Origin: Nesterenkonia sp. PF2B19
Lineage (GTDB): Bacteria; Actinomycetota; Actinomycetes; Actinomycetales; Micrococcaceae
Direction: 5' to 3'
Length of the DNA stretch: 50,541 nucleotides
Assembly: GCF_001758425.2 (NCBI RefSeq)
Contig: NZ_MDSS02000025.1
Coordinates: forward strand, 1 to 50,541
A program made the translations under genes and the position numbers. How positions within the stretch are numbered: the stretch's first letter is position 1; each line of letters opens with the position of its first letter. The notes under the pieces were generated by a model, which searched no databases, was not told the origin of the DNA, and was given only the letters and a program-made list of their open reading frames with translations. Shown here in pieces: positions 16,977-27,732 of this stretch.

Positions 16977-18678
16977 CAGCCGAGCCGGTCCAGGTGTGTG
17001 GGGGCGAACAGCCCCAGCCGGGCGGGGACCACGACCACACGGGGACCACCGGCGGCCAGGGCCCGGGTCACCGCATCCGGCGCTTCGTCCGTGGTCGCCC
17101 GTTCCGCCGGGATTCCGAAGGAGGCGGCCAGCTCGCAGAAGTCCGGGCGGGCGAGCTCGGTGGCCGTGGCGGTCCCGAAGGCGGACTCCATGTACTCCCG
17201 CAGGATGCCGTAGCCGCCGTCGTCGACGATCAGCCAGGTGACGTCCAGCTGGTGCTGGGCCAGGGCGGCGAGCTCGGGCGATGCCGTAGGTGCGCCCCGC
17301 CGTCGCCGGAGACGGCCAGCACGGCTGACGGTTCACCACGCAGCCGGCGCGCGAAGGAGGCCCCGGCCGCGGCGGGAAGCGCATGGCCCAGGCCGCCGGC
17401 GCCCTGCGCGGAGACGAAGCGTCCATCCCGCGGGTCCCAGGCCGACCAGGCCCAGTACCCGGCGATGGTCATGTCCCAGAACGTGTCGGTGCCCTCCGGA
17501 GCGGCCTGCCGGAGGCCGGACAGCAGCGCGCGTTCGCTCTCGAGCCCCTGGCCCTCGAGCCGACGGGCCACGGTGGCCAGCAGGGCGGTGACGCGCTGTT
17601 CGGCTCGAGTGCGTCGCCCCGGGTCCGGCGCACCGGAGCTCTCGACGGCGGCGGCCATCCCGGACAGGGCGGCGGAGGCGTCGGCGTGGACGCCGAGCCC
17701 CGTGTGGTTGGCGGTGACCTTGCCGAGGTCGGCCTCCACATGGATGACCCGGCCGCGGGGTGCGAAGGTGTGGTAGTTGCTGGAGAGCTCCCCGAGGCCG
17801 CTGCCGACCACCAGGAGCACGTCGGCGGACTCCAGGAACTCCGTGGTGGCGATGTCCTCCATCCAGCTGCGCGCGTTGAGCGGATGGTCCCAGGCCAGGG
17901 CCTCCTTGCCGCTGAACGTGGTGACCACCGGGGCCGGCAGCGCCTCGGCGAGACGACGCAGAGACTCTCCTGCGCCGGCGCGGACCACTCCGCCGCCGGC
18001 CAGGATCACCGGGTTCTCGGCGCCGCGCAGCAGGTCCGCCGCCTGCTGGACCAGCTCCTCGCGCGCAGGAGGGGCCGTCGGCGTCGCGGTCAGGTCCACC
18101 ACCGGCGGCACGGACGGCTCGGCCGTCTCCAACAGGACGTCCTGCGGGATCTCCACCAGCACGGGCCCCTGGGGGGCGGAGGCCGCCGTCGTCCAGGCCT
18201 CGGCCAGGGCCGAGGGGATCTGGGAGATCCGCCGGACCGTGAAGGTGCTCTTCACGACCCCTCGGAACGACGCCGACTGGTCCGGCAGCTCATGGAGGTA
18301 CCCGTGGCGCCCACCGCCCAGGCCCGCGACCGGCACCTGGGCGCTGATCGCCAGCACCGGCACCGAGGACGCCGCCGACTCCTGCCAGGCGGCGAGCGAC
18401 GTCAGCGCACCCGGGCCCGTGGAGAGCAGCAGCGGTGCGGGCTTCCCCGTGACGCGGGCCAGACCGTCAGCCATGAAGCCGGCGTTGTTCTCGACTCGGG
18501 CGGCCAGACAGGGCAGCTCGGAGCGGCGCAGCGCGTCGAACAGCCCCAGGGCGTGCTGGCCGGGCAGCCCCACCACACCCTCGGCCCCGAGCGCCTGCAG
18601 GGACTCGAGGACGACGTCGCCCCCGATGCGGGTGCCCAGCGTGCCGGGGGTGCCGGCGGGAAGGTCCAGGGAGGTCAT
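16976..18678 (-). CDS. Thiamine diphosphate-dependent enzyme, acetolactate synthase-like (frame broken near 17285)
   Basis: The N-terminal PYR domain has the catalytic Glu region (RVENNAGFMADGLARVTGKPAPLLLSTGPG). The middle domain (LLRGAENPVILAGGGVVRAGAGESL, PAPVVTTFSGKEAL) and the start of the PP domain (AQGAGGLGHALPAAAGASFA, VLAVSGDGGA) follow. At about 17277-17300 the frame is lost. A net -1 step gives ELAALAQHQLDVTWLIVDDGGYGILREYM, the second half of the ThDP-binding motif, and then the C-terminus ending TGA at 16978-16976. Whole length is about 567 residues. HELPDQ and surrounding residues resemble 2-oxoacid decarboxylases such as the guanidino-oxopentanoate type as much as true acetolactate synthases. 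It overlaps the symporter gene by ATGA. Confidence 0.82.
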
Positions 18679-20171
18679 CGGGTCGGTGCTCCTTCATCGT
18701 GGGGCGGGATCTCGCTCATCGTGGTGGTGTCGCTGCGGCTGAGCCGGCGGACCCATTCCCGGTGGACCTCCTCGGAGGTGGGCGGAGTCAGCAGGCTGAC
18801 CACCACATAGGTCACCAGGCTGGCGCCGAGACCCACGTAGATCGGCTCATTGGCGAGGATGTCGGTGACGGCCATGGTGACGATGACGCCCACTGTGCCG
18901 ACCACCATGGACCAGGTGGCGCCCTGACGGGTTCCGCGGCGCCAGACCAGGCCGCCCAGGATGGCGATGAGCAGACCGCCGACCAGGACGTTGTAAGCCA
19001 TGGCCAGCGCGCCCACCACTGTGGTGACCATGGTGGCCACGAGGATGACGGCGACTCCCAGCAGCAGGGTGGCGCCGCGGTAGCCCCGCACGTCCTCCTG
19101 GTCCCGCGTCTCGGCCGGATCCGGGGCGGCACCGCGCTGCAGCAGGTGGCGGGCGTACGGGATGAGATCGGTGGTCAGCACGGTGGAGGCGGCGATCAGC
19201 GCCCCCGAGGCCGTGGACATCAGGGCCGCCAGGGCGGCGGCGAGCACGAGGCCCCGCAGGCCGGTGGGCAGCGCGTCCTGGACGATCGTGGCGAAGGCCT
19301 CGTCCGGGTTGGGCAGATCCGGCCAGATGGCGCGGGCGGACATGCCGATCACCGCGCCGGCGATCCCGTAGACGATGCAGTACACCCCGGTCAGGCTGCC
19401 GCCGATCATGGCGATGCGCGGGGTGCGGGCGGTGAACACCCGCTGCCAGATGTCCTGGCCGATCAGCAGTCCGAGCGTATAGGTGATGATGTAGGTGACG
19501 ATGGTGGCGCCGCCGATCGCGGTGGGCGAGAAGAAGGAGTCCCCCACGCGCTCGCGGATCTCGGCGAAGCCGCCGGCATGGATGACCGCCACCGGGGCGA
19601 GCAGCAGCAGGATGCCGATCGTCTTGATGACGAACTGGATCACGTCGGTCATCGTGATCGACCACATGCCGCCCAGCGTGGAGTAGATGACCACGACGCT
19701 GCCGCCGATGAGGATCCCCGCCCAGTTCGGCACGCCCAGCAGCACGTGGAAGATGGTGGCGTAGGCCAAGGTGGAGGTCACTGCGAGCATGAACGTGTAC
19801 AGGAACATCACCGCGGCCGGGACGACGCGGGAGGACGGCCCGTAGCGCAGGTCCAGCATCTCCATCACGGTGTAGACGCGCAGCTTGACGATGTGCCGGG
19901 CGAACAGCGCCGAGAGCAGCAGGATCCCCAGCCCGATGGCGGTGACCAGCCACGCTCCGGAGACGCCGAAGCTGTAGCCCAGGCCGATGCCGCCCACGGT
20001 GGAGGCTCCGCCGAGCACGATGGCGGACATCGCCGCGGAGTACATGAACGTCCCCAGACGGCGTCCGGCCACGAGGTAGTCGCTCTTGGTGGTGGACCGG
20101 CGCAGGCCCCACCAGCCCACTCCGAGGATGGTGGCGGTGTAGACGGCGATCACCGCGATGTCGAGGATCAT
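18675..20171 (-). CDS. Sodium:solute symporter (SSS family)
   Basis: 498 residues, about 13 transmembrane helices. Family features: YLVAGRRLGTFMYSAAMSAIVLGGASTVGGIGLGYSFGVSGAWLV, the LGGMWSITMTDVIQFVIKTIG helix, and AALAALMSTASGALIAASTVLTTDL, which carries the conserved Na-site region. AGGAGA precedes ATG 20171. As first gene of the three-gene minus-strand operon it probably imports the hydroxy- or oxo-acid handled by the ThDP enzyme and the dehydrogenase. Confidence 0.9.
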   Translation of the reverse strand: MILDIAVIAVYTATILGVGWWGLRRSTTKSDYLVAGRRLGTFMYSAAMSAIVLGGASTVGGIGLGYSFGVSGAWLVTAIGLGILLLSALFARHIVKLRVYTVMEMLDLRYGPSSRVVPAAVMFLYTFMLAVTSTLAYATIFHVLLGVPNWAGILIGGSVVVIYSTLGGMWSITMTDVIQFVIKTIGILLLLAPVAVIHAGGFAEIRERVGDSFFSPTAIGGATIVTYIITYTLGLLIGQDIWQRVFTARTPRIAMIGGSLTGVYCIVYGIAGAVIGMSARAIWPDLPNPDEAFATIVQDALPTGLRGLVLAAALAALMSTASGALIAASTVLTTDLIPYARHLLQRGAAPDPAETRDQEDVRGYRGATLLLGVAVILVATMVTTVVGALAMAYNVLVGGLLIAILGGLVWRRGTRQGATWSMVVGTVGVIVTMAVTDILANEPIYVGLGASLVTYVVVSLLTPPTSEEVHREWVRRLSRSDTTTMSEIPPHDEGAPTR

Positions 20172-20302
20172 GAGGGTGTCTCCTGCAGCGTCTCGAGGCT
20201 GTGCGCCGCCGGGAGGCCCCCGTCGGCGAGCCTGGTGTCATGCTAGTGCGACGCATCACAGACGTCCTGGGACGAAACATCCTGTTCTAGCGTCTGCCGG
20301 GA

Positions 20303-20308
20303 TAGAAT
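20303..20308 (+). promoter_or_regulatory. -10 element, apparent leaderless promoter of the PucR-type gene
   Basis: TAGAAT followed by six bases and ATG 20315. The 143-bp gap to the divergent symporter gene must hold both promoters and any shared operator. Confidence 0.5.
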
Positions 20309-20314
20309 GACCCG

Positions 20315-22075
20315 ATGACGCCCGCGGACGAGCTGCCCTATATCGAGCAGCTGCGCTCTGAGGAGCACCGGCGCGGTCGCATCACGGTCGAGCTGGGCCG
20401 GCTCCTCGATGAGCGGGAGCTGCGCATCCGCTGCCTCCACCCGCAGGATCCCGGGTCCGTCCGGCGCATCCCGGTGGCCTCGCGCCGGTGATCGAACTCG
20501 ACGACCCGCGGCGCTACCTGGCGGGAGATGAGCTGCTGCTGGTCACGGGGCTGGGGCTGCCCGAGGACCCGGCGAGCGTGGACCAGTACGTCGCGCGGCT
20601 GCGCGAGGGCGGGGTGGCGGCCCTGCTGTTCGGGATCATGCCGGTCCACTACGACGTCCCTCCGGCCTTGATCGCAGCCTGCAAGGCCCATGATCTGCCG
20701 CTGCTCGCCCTGCCCGAGGACGTGCCGTTCATCCGGCTCACAGTCGCGCTGGCATCGCTGCTGGAGTCGGAGCGGGTCGCCCAGGCCGCCGCCGCGAGCC
20801 GGGGCGTCATCTCCATGGTCACCTCGGCCTTCGGCTCACGTCCGGTCCGGCAGATCCTGGATCGCCTGGCGGAGGCCACCGGCACCGCAGTGCAGCTGCG
20901 AGGCAGACGGCTGATCGAGCAGTCCGGGACGCTGCCACCCGGCGTGGGTGAGGAGCAGCTGGAGCGTGCCTCCCGCCCTGAGGCGGGGCGGGAGCGCCTC
21001 CGCTTCACCGCCCTCCAGGCTCACGAGGACGATCCGCGCTCGTCGACGCCCGAAGCGGTGAGGCTGAGGCTCCGAGGCCCGGCGCCGGCGTCGGCCGCGT
21101 CCCCGGTCGTCTTGATGGTGGCCCCGCGCCCGTTGACCCAGTACGACCTGACCCTGCTCATGCTGGCAGGCGACCTGCTGGAGCTGATCCTGCGGGCCCC
21201 CGGTCGGCGCAGCGCCGCGGTCGACCAGCTCACCATGCGCCTGATCCTGCAGCAGGGGCGCGGTGCGACGGCACCGGCCCGTGCGGTGTCGGGGGAGGCC
21301 GCCCGGGGCGGCACATGGCGTACGCCGGAGTCCGGCGAAACGGCGGAGGGCCAGACCGCGGAGGACCAGACGGCGGAGCTCCTGAGGGAGGTGCTCGGCG
21401 TCGACGCCGACGGCTGCGCCTACGCCGTGGTCGCCGCACCACGCACCGTCCCGCCCGGGGTCTCGGAGGAGGTGACCGTGGACGGTCCTGAGGAGCTGGC
21501 CTGGTGGTCCACCCTCGTCTCAGCGGGCCTTGCCGACCGCGACGGGCGGCATCTGCGCGCCCTGGTGGCGACCCCGCCGTCTCGCCGTCGTCTGCGGCTC
21601 TGTGAGGACCAGGGGTGGGTGGTGGCGGTCAGCCGTGCCCAGCCCGTGGGTCGGCTCGGAGTCGCCATGGATGAGGCCGTGGCGCTGACCGCGGTGGCCC
21701 AGGCGCGGGGCGTCTCGGTCACCGCCGCGGAGTTCACGGCGGAGGACGCCGCTGCGGCGCGCACGCCGGGGCGGTGGGCGGCGGCGGTGCCGCAGGAGGC
21801 TCGGGCCGCGCTGGCGGACCGGATGCTCTCTCGCTGAGGACGTCGACGACGGCCGCCGAGAGGAGTGCCTGGAGGTGCTGCACTGCTGGCTGCTGCATCA
21901 CGGCAGATGGGACGGTGCCGCGCGGGAGCTGGGGCTCCATCGCAACACCGTGCGGCGCGTGGTCGGCACCGCGGCCCGCGTGCTGCAGGTGGACCTCGAC
22001 GACGCGCGCCACCGGGCAGACCTGCTCGCCGCACTGGATGCCCTGGGTCCGGAGAACAGCGGCTCCCGCGACTGA
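20315..22075 (+). CDS. PucR family transcriptional regulator (two frame breaks)
   Basis: ATG 20315 opens MTPADELPYIEQLRSEE. Near 20484 the frame shifts -1 (one more G in TCGCGCCGG gives VASAPVIELDDPRRYLAGDELLLVTGLGL, the PucR N-terminal core). The middle is helical and GGDEF-like. Near 21833 a +1 step leads to REECLEVLHCWLLHHGRWDGAARELGLHRNTVRRVVGTAARVLQVDLDDARHRADLLAAL, the characteristic C-terminal PucR helix-turn-helix. Total about 586 residues. Its position divergent from the symporter, ThDP enzyme and dehydrogenase operon makes it the probable activator of that operon. Confidence 0.82.
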
Positions 22076-22231
22076 GCGTGCGGGGAGGTCCTGTACACTG
22101 TTCTGTCGGCCTGCGCGGGAATCCCTGCGTGGCTCGACTCTGACCAGTCTGTGTATCTACCTGGTGATGCTCATCGTGGAGCACGCCAAGGCGGCACTGC
22201 TCCATGTGTGCGCTGCAGGAGGTGCGCGACG

Positions 22232-23524
22232 ATGACGACTCTCGACTCCGATCGCCGGAACGGCTCCCAGGACCAGTCCTCCGGGCGCGACGTCCCGGTC
22301 TTTCCCCCTGATGACGGACCCACCCTGGTCCGTGCGGCCGGCCCGTCCTTCTTCCCGATCGCCCTGATCGCGCGCTTCCCCTACGCGATGATGGTCGTCG
22401 GGGTGCTCACCTTGGTGGTCTCCGCCCGCGGCTCCCTCGGGCTGGGCGGCCTGACCTCCGCGATGGTGGGCCTGGGCACGGCCCTGTGCGCCCCGCTGGT
22501 GGGTGCGGCCGCGGACCGCTGGGGCCAGCGGCTCGTGGTGCTCGTGGTCGGGCTGGCCAGCACTGTGACGCTGCTGGCCATGGCCTGGGTGGCCTATTCG
22601 CCTCTGCCGGACTGGGCCGTGCTGGTGGCAGCGCTGCTGATCGGAGCGACCACCCCGCAGATCCCGCCGATGTCCCGCACCCGGCTGGTGGCCATCATTC
22701 TGCGTCGGCTGCCGGCGGCCCGTCAGAACCGCACCCTGAGCCGCACGATGGCCTATGAGTCCGCCGCCGACGAGGTCACTTTCGTCTTCGGGCCGATGAT
22801 CGTGGGACTGCTGGCCGCGCTGGTGAGCCCGGCGGCCCCTGTGGTCGGGGCGGCGCTGCTGACCCTGGTCTTCGTGACCTCCTTCGCCCTGCACCGCAGT
22901 GCGAAGGAGGTGCGCCCCTCGGGAGGCGAGCCGGAACTCGTCGCCCCGGTGCGGGAGCTGTTCCACGGATCCCTGCTGACCGTGCTGGTGGGCGCGCTCG
23001 GGATCGGGCTGTTCTTCGGCTCAGTGCTGACCTCCCTGACCTCCTTCATGACCGACGCCGGCCACGGCGAGAGTGCGGGTCTGGTCTACGGGGTGATGGG
23101 GATCGGCTCGGCGGCCTTCGCCCTGGGTGCCGGACTGTTTCCGGAGCGGTTCTCGCTGCGGGCGCGTTGGCTGATCTTCGCCGGGCTGATGCTCGTCGGC
23201 ACCGCGATGCTGCCATGGGTGACCGGACTCGGCGGCATGCTGGCGGTTCTGGGGCTGCTGGGCATCGGGCTGGGGCCCACCTTGGTGACGGTGTTCAGTC
23301 TGGTCTCGGCCCGCAGTCCGCGGGGACGTGCCGCCACTGCGATGACGGTGGCCACCACGGGGATCGTGGTCGGGCAGTCCTCTGCCTCGGCGCTGGTGGG
23401 CCAGATCGGCGAGCACGTGGGCACCTCGACGGCGCTGTTCGCCCCGCTGCTGGCGGCGGCCGTGGTGCTGGGGGCGGCGATGGTCAACTGGCGCATGGCG
23501 GCCACGGAGTCGATCGGTCGCTGA
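22232..23524 (+). CDS. Major facilitator superfamily transporter
   Basis: 430 residues with 12 predicted helices after a hydrophilic 35-residue N-terminus. The loop 2-3 region reads PLVGAAADRWGQRLVVL, a recognisable MFS motif A variant, and a second-half RWLIFAGLMLVGTAML helix follows the central loop. GGAGG lies about nine bases before ATG 22232. It is probably a drug or metabolite exporter; nothing nearby names the substrate. It converges with a GntR gene 20 bases away. Confidence 0.85.
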   Translation: MTTLDSDRRNGSQDQSSGRDVPVFPPDDGPTLVRAAGPSFFPIALIARFPYAMMVVGVLTLVVSARGSLGLGGLTSAMVGLGTALCAPLVGAAADRWGQRLVVLVVGLASTVTLLAMAWVAYSPLPDWAVLVAALLIGATTPQIPPMSRTRLVAIILRRLPAARQNRTLSRTMAYESAADEVTFVFGPMIVGLLAALVSPAAPVVGAALLTLVFVTSFALHRSAKEVRPSGGEPELVAPVRELFHGSLLTVLVGALGIGLFFGSVLTSLTSFMTDAGHGESAGLVYGVMGIGSAAFALGAGLFPERFSLRARWLIFAGLMLVGTAMLPWVTGLGGMLAVLGLLGIGLGPTLVTVFSLVSARSPRGRAATAMTVATTGIVVGQSSASALVGQIGEHVGTSTALFAPLLAAAVVLGAAMVNWRMAATESIGR

Positions 23525-23544
23525 CCTGCGCAGCTCGGGCGAGG

Positions 23545-24324
23545 TCAGTCGTCGTCGGCGGCGTCGGCCGCTGCCGCGGAGGCCGCACCGTCGTCTTCAC
23601 TGGTGTCGTGCACCAGGGCCAGGACGTCTCGCACCAGCTGAGCGGTCCGCTCGGTGGCGGCCTTCCTCGCGGCCTCGGCCTGTGACCGGTCCTCGGCGCC
23701 CTCGAGGTCGTCGAGGTGGTCAGCGAGTTCGTCCAGCGCCGCAGCCCATGTGGGGAGCAGGCCCTCCACCGGGAACTGCCGGAACATGCTCAGGGTGCGC
23801 CGCAGGGTCGGGACGGCGACCCTGATCAGCTCGGTGTGGCCGGTCGCGCGGAACAGCGTGGAGGCGAAGGTGCGGTAGGAGGATTCCGCGGTGTCTCGGG
23901 TGTCTGACCGGCATGCCTGCGCCATGAGGCGCGCGGCGGCGGCGACGGCGCCCACGGGGCTCTCCGAGATCTCCGCATCGTCGTCCATCGGCAGCGGGAG
24001 GCGTTCGACGGCGATGATCAGCAGAGTGCCGAGCAGGTCGCTGAGCTCCTCGGCCTGCCGTTGGGTGAGCACGGAGACCCGACGTCGCTTGTTGGGCAGG
24101 GCTTCGACCAGACCCTCGGCCATGAGCGTGGCCACCGACTCGCGCACCGGGGTGATGCTGACCCCGAGCCGTGAGGCGAGCTCGGCGTCTCGCAGGGGAG
24201 CCCCGGGAGGCAGCTGCCCGGTCAGGATCTCCTCCCGAAGACGTTGCGCGACCGCCTCCCCTCGGGTCAGCGGGACGGCGAAGTCGTCGTCATGGGGGTC
24301 CCATCCGGAGGCAAGGTGTGTCAT
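23545..24324 (-). CDS. GntR family regulator (FadR-like)
   Basis: A 259-residue regulator with winged helix REEILTGQLPPGAPLRDAELASRLGVSITPVRESVATLMAEGLVEALPNKRRRVSVLT at residues 30-90, then a helical effector domain (TLLIIAVERLPL, SSYRTFASTLFRATGHTELIRVAVPTLRRTLSMFRQF). The C-terminal 30 residues are Ala/Asp-rich and probably disordered. ATG 24324 is preferred; a GTG nine bases upstream is possible. TATACAGG lies just before the start and GGTATACC further upstream (about 24419), both with the GTATAC-like core of GntR operators. Confidence 0.85.
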   Translation of the reverse strand: MTHLASGWDPHDDDFAVPLTRGEAVAQRLREEILTGQLPPGAPLRDAELASRLGVSITPVRESVATLMAEGLVEALPNKRRRVSVLTQRQAEELSDLLGTLLIIAVERLPLPMDDDAEISESPVGAVAAAARLMAQACRSDTRDTAESSYRTFASTLFRATGHTELIRVAVPTLRRTLSMFRQFPVEGLLPTWAAALDELADHLDDLEGAEDRSQAEAARKAATERTAQLVRDVLALVHDTSEDDGAASAAAADAADDD

Positions 24325-24522
24325 GGGTCTCACTCTATACAGGCGTTGTTCAGTGCGGTACCAGGAATCCCCGAGGTGACGGTCATGGCGTCACAGGCGG
24401 TCGCCTCAGCAGGTTACCCGGTATACCCGCGACCGATGTGAGCTGTGCCGCTCCCCGTGCGGGTCTGCGCGGCTAGGATGGATCGGGAGACCCTCTGACC
24501 CACGACTCGAAGGAGTTCGCCC

Positions 24523-25545
<1,023 letters not shown>

Positions 25546-25601
25546 GTCGCGTCCGGATCGGCTGACCGTCGTCGAGGGCCTCTCCGGCGCGGCGGCACCT
25601 C

Positions 25602-25637
25602 GGGAGGGCCCGTCACCGTCAGGTGGCGGGCCCTCCC
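25602..25637 (+). terminator. Hairpin terminator of fbaA
   Basis: GGGAGGGCCCG (25602-25612) and CGGGCCCTCCC (25627-25637) form a perfect 11-bp stem. A second palindrome GCGCCCGGGCGC lies at 25640-25651, followed by a pyrimidine-rich TTCTCCTT. Confidence 0.8.
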
Positions 25638-25700
25638 GTGCGCCCGGGCGCTTCTCCTTAGGGGGCTTTTCCTTCGGGGCCTCCGCGTCGCGGGGGCCGC

Positions 25701-26871
25701 TCAGAGCCGGCCGCGCAGGGCGGAGATCAGCTCGTCGAGGCGGGCTGTGCCGGTCCAGCTCTCCGGGTGCACGGCCGTGATCTCCCGCGGGACCAGCTGC
25801 GGAAGATCGACGACGTCGAGCCGGTCCGCGAAGCCGGTGGCCCCGGGGGTTCGCAGGGCGAGACGGGGGATCAGGGCGACCCCGAGCCCATGGGCCACGA
25901 GTGCCTGGATGGCCTGAGGGTCATCGGTGACATGACGGATGGCCGGAGTGAAGCCGGCGGCCTCGCACACCTGGGTCAGATGCTGGGTGCACCGGCGGCA
26001 GCCGGCGACCCAGGGCAGGTCTTCGGCGTCGGCGAGCTCGCGGACATCCCGGTCCAGCCCCCACCGGCGCGGGAGGATCAGCGCGTGCCGGTCCACGCCC
26101 AGCACGACTGCCCGGTGGCCGGAGGGGATCGCCTCGCCGGGCCCGTGGCGGAAGATCAGGCGACGTCGACCGCCCGCGGCGCAGAAGGTCGAGGGCTTCC
26201 GGGGGCTCGTGCTCGAGGACCTCGAAGCCCCCTCCGCCTCCGCCGACCAGCTGCTCCAACGACGGCGCCAGCGCGCCTCCGAGCAGAGAGGGGAAGGCTG
26301 CGATGCGCAGCGTCTGGTCCACGGGGCTGACGGCGGAGCGCAGGTCCTCGAGGGCGCCGCGCGCCTGGGCGCGGATGGCTTCGGCGCGGCCGAGCAGGAT
26401 ACGGCCGGCCGGGGTGGGCACCACGCCACGGGTGGTGCGGGTGAGCAGCCGGGTGCCGAGGGAGTGCTCGAGGGTGCTGAGCTGTTGGGAGACCGCCGGC
26501 TGAGACCAGCCGAGTTCGACGGCGGCGGCGCTGAGGCTGCCGGCGGAGACGGCGCGTTCGAACAGCAGCAGCTTGCGCAGATCGAGCTGCTCCTCCTCGC
26601 CCCGGCGGGGCGCAGGATGCTCGTGATGATGGCGGCCGTGGCGGCCGATCCGGTCGCCACGGGGAGCCGATCCGGGGGCATCGACCTCGGGGAGAAGGTC
26701 ATAGTCCGGGCTGACCTGCTCCCGCAGCGCCTCGGGGTCCAGCTCCGCGTCGGTGAACTCGTCGCCCAGGTCGACGGCGAGCGGGCGGGTCGCGGGGCTG
26801 GTCGAGTCGGCGGCGCCATTCCTGTTCTGGTGATTGTCATGGGCCGCGGCGATCCCTTCGGAGTCTTCCAT
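25701..26871 (-). CDS. LysR family regulator with long N-terminal extension (two frame breaks near 26165)
   Basis: The helix-turn-helix is clear: LDLRKLLLFERAVSAGSLSAAAVELGWSQPAVSQQLSTLEHSLGTRLLTRTTRGVVPTPAG. It begins only at about residue 96. The residues before it are acidic and then His-rich (GRHGRHHHEHP), unlike normal LysR proteins, which start at the helix-turn-helix. No ATG, GTG or TTG is available closer in that frame. In the effector domain the frame is lost twice within about 20 bases (26158-26176). Adding one base at each point gives RRGAVDVALIFRHGPG, a normal LysR strand. The rest (RHALILPRRW, QAIQALVAHGLGVALIPRLAL) is regular. It is divergent from the racemase gene, its likely target. 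Confidence 0.8.
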
Positions 26872-26885
26872 AAGTCCAGCTTATG
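26869..26885. promoter_or_regulatory. LysR-type box overlapping the LysR start codon
   Basis: CATAAG-TCCAG-CTTATG is a perfect dyad that also contains T-N11-A (26872-26884), the LysR-type motif. It covers the LysR start codon, so binding could repress its own gene. Confidence 0.55.
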
Positions 26886-26928
26886 CCTTGGGGCATCACG
26901 ACTGGGTCTACCGTTCATCACCCCAAGG
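26886..26928. promoter_or_regulatory. Inverted repeat in the LysR-racemase intergenic region
   Basis: CCTTGGGG (26886-26893) and CCCCAAGG (26921-26928) are perfect inverted copies 27 bp apart. The first copy overlaps ATGCC-TTGG-GGCAT (26883-26896). This arrangement suits two dimers of a LysR protein controlling the racemase promoter. Confidence 0.5.
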
Positions 26929-27000
26929 AAACATGATGGTGATGTCGTCAGGGCGTGTGTGGCCTGCGCCGCCCGGGGCATCCACAGGGAAGGATTCATC

Positions 27001-27732
27001 ATGCATCGCATCGGTCTGCTCGGAGGCATGAGCTGGCATTCCACCGTGCAGTACTACCGCGGCCTCAACATGGCTGTCGCTGACGCTCGTGGGGGCCACG
27101 CCTCGGCTCCGCTGCTCATCGACTCCGCCGACTTCGCCGAGATCCGCGCCCTCCAGGTCGCCGACCGCTGGGAGACGGCCGGAGATGTGCTCGCCGCCGC
27201 AGCGCAGCGGCTCGTCGCCGGTGGGGCGGAGGCGCTCGCCATCGCCACCAACCTGATGCACAAAGTCGCCCCTGCCGTGGAGGCGTCCGTGGACGTGCCG
27301 CTGATCCACATCGCCGACGCCGTCGCTCAGGAGGCTCGCCTCGCGGGTCATGGGACGCTTGGCATCCTGGGGACCGCCCGCACCATGCAGGACGACTTCT
27401 ACCGCGCCCGGCTCGCAGCCCACGGGATCGACGTCGTCGTGCCCGACCCCGAGACTTGCCGGACGCTGGACCGATGGATCTTCGACGAGCTCACCCAGGG
27501 CTACTTCACCGATCCGGCGCGGAGCGACTTCCTCGCGGCGATGACGGCGCTGCAGGCCCGCGGCGCCGATGCGGTCGTGCTCGGCTGCACCGAGATCGGC
27601 ATCCTGATCCCGCCGGCCGAGGCGCCGATGCCCGCGCTGGACTCGGTGGACGCCCACGTCTCGGTCCTGAGCCGTTTCTGCCTCCGCGGCGAGCTCCCCG
27701 CCGCCTCCCGGGCCGCACCCGTCGCGGGCTAG
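27001..27732 (+). CDS. Aspartate/glutamate racemase family protein, Thr/Cys (YgeA-like) type
   Basis: 243 residues, starting MHRIGLLGGMSWHSTVQYYRGLN as in amino-acid racemases. The usual first catalytic Cys is replaced by Thr83 (IATNLMHK), while the second, Cys196 (VLGCTEIGI), is kept. E. coli YgeA has the same Thr83/Cys197 pair and works mainly from L to D on Glu and Asp; by analogy this enzyme would make D-Glu or D-Asp. GGAAGGA precedes ATG 27001. The divergent LysR gene is the likely regulator, and a HAD hydrolase gene starts ten bases downstream. Confidence 0.88.
   Translation: MHRIGLLGGMSWHSTVQYYRGLNMAVADARGGHASAPLLIDSADFAEIRALQVADRWETAGDVLAAAAQRLVAGGAEALAIATNLMHKVAPAVEASVDVPLIHIADAVAQEARLAGHGTLGILGTARTMQDDFYRARLAAHGIDVVVPDPETCRTLDRWIFDELTQGYFTDPARSDFLAAMTALQARGADAVVLGCTEIGILIPPAEAPMPALDSVDAHVSVLSRFCLRGELPAASRAAPVAG

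Noticed and set aside
16976-18678. Calling the ThDP enzyme IlvB (biosynthetic acetolactate synthase)
   Set aside because: There is no small-subunit gene or ilvC nearby, and the neighbours and HELPDQ region suit a catabolic 2-oxoacid enzyme at least as well.
18699-20246. Plus-strand frame rich in His, Asp and Gly opposite the sodium symporter
   Set aside because: The composition is an antisense shadow of hydrophobic codons; the symporter reads through all its helices.
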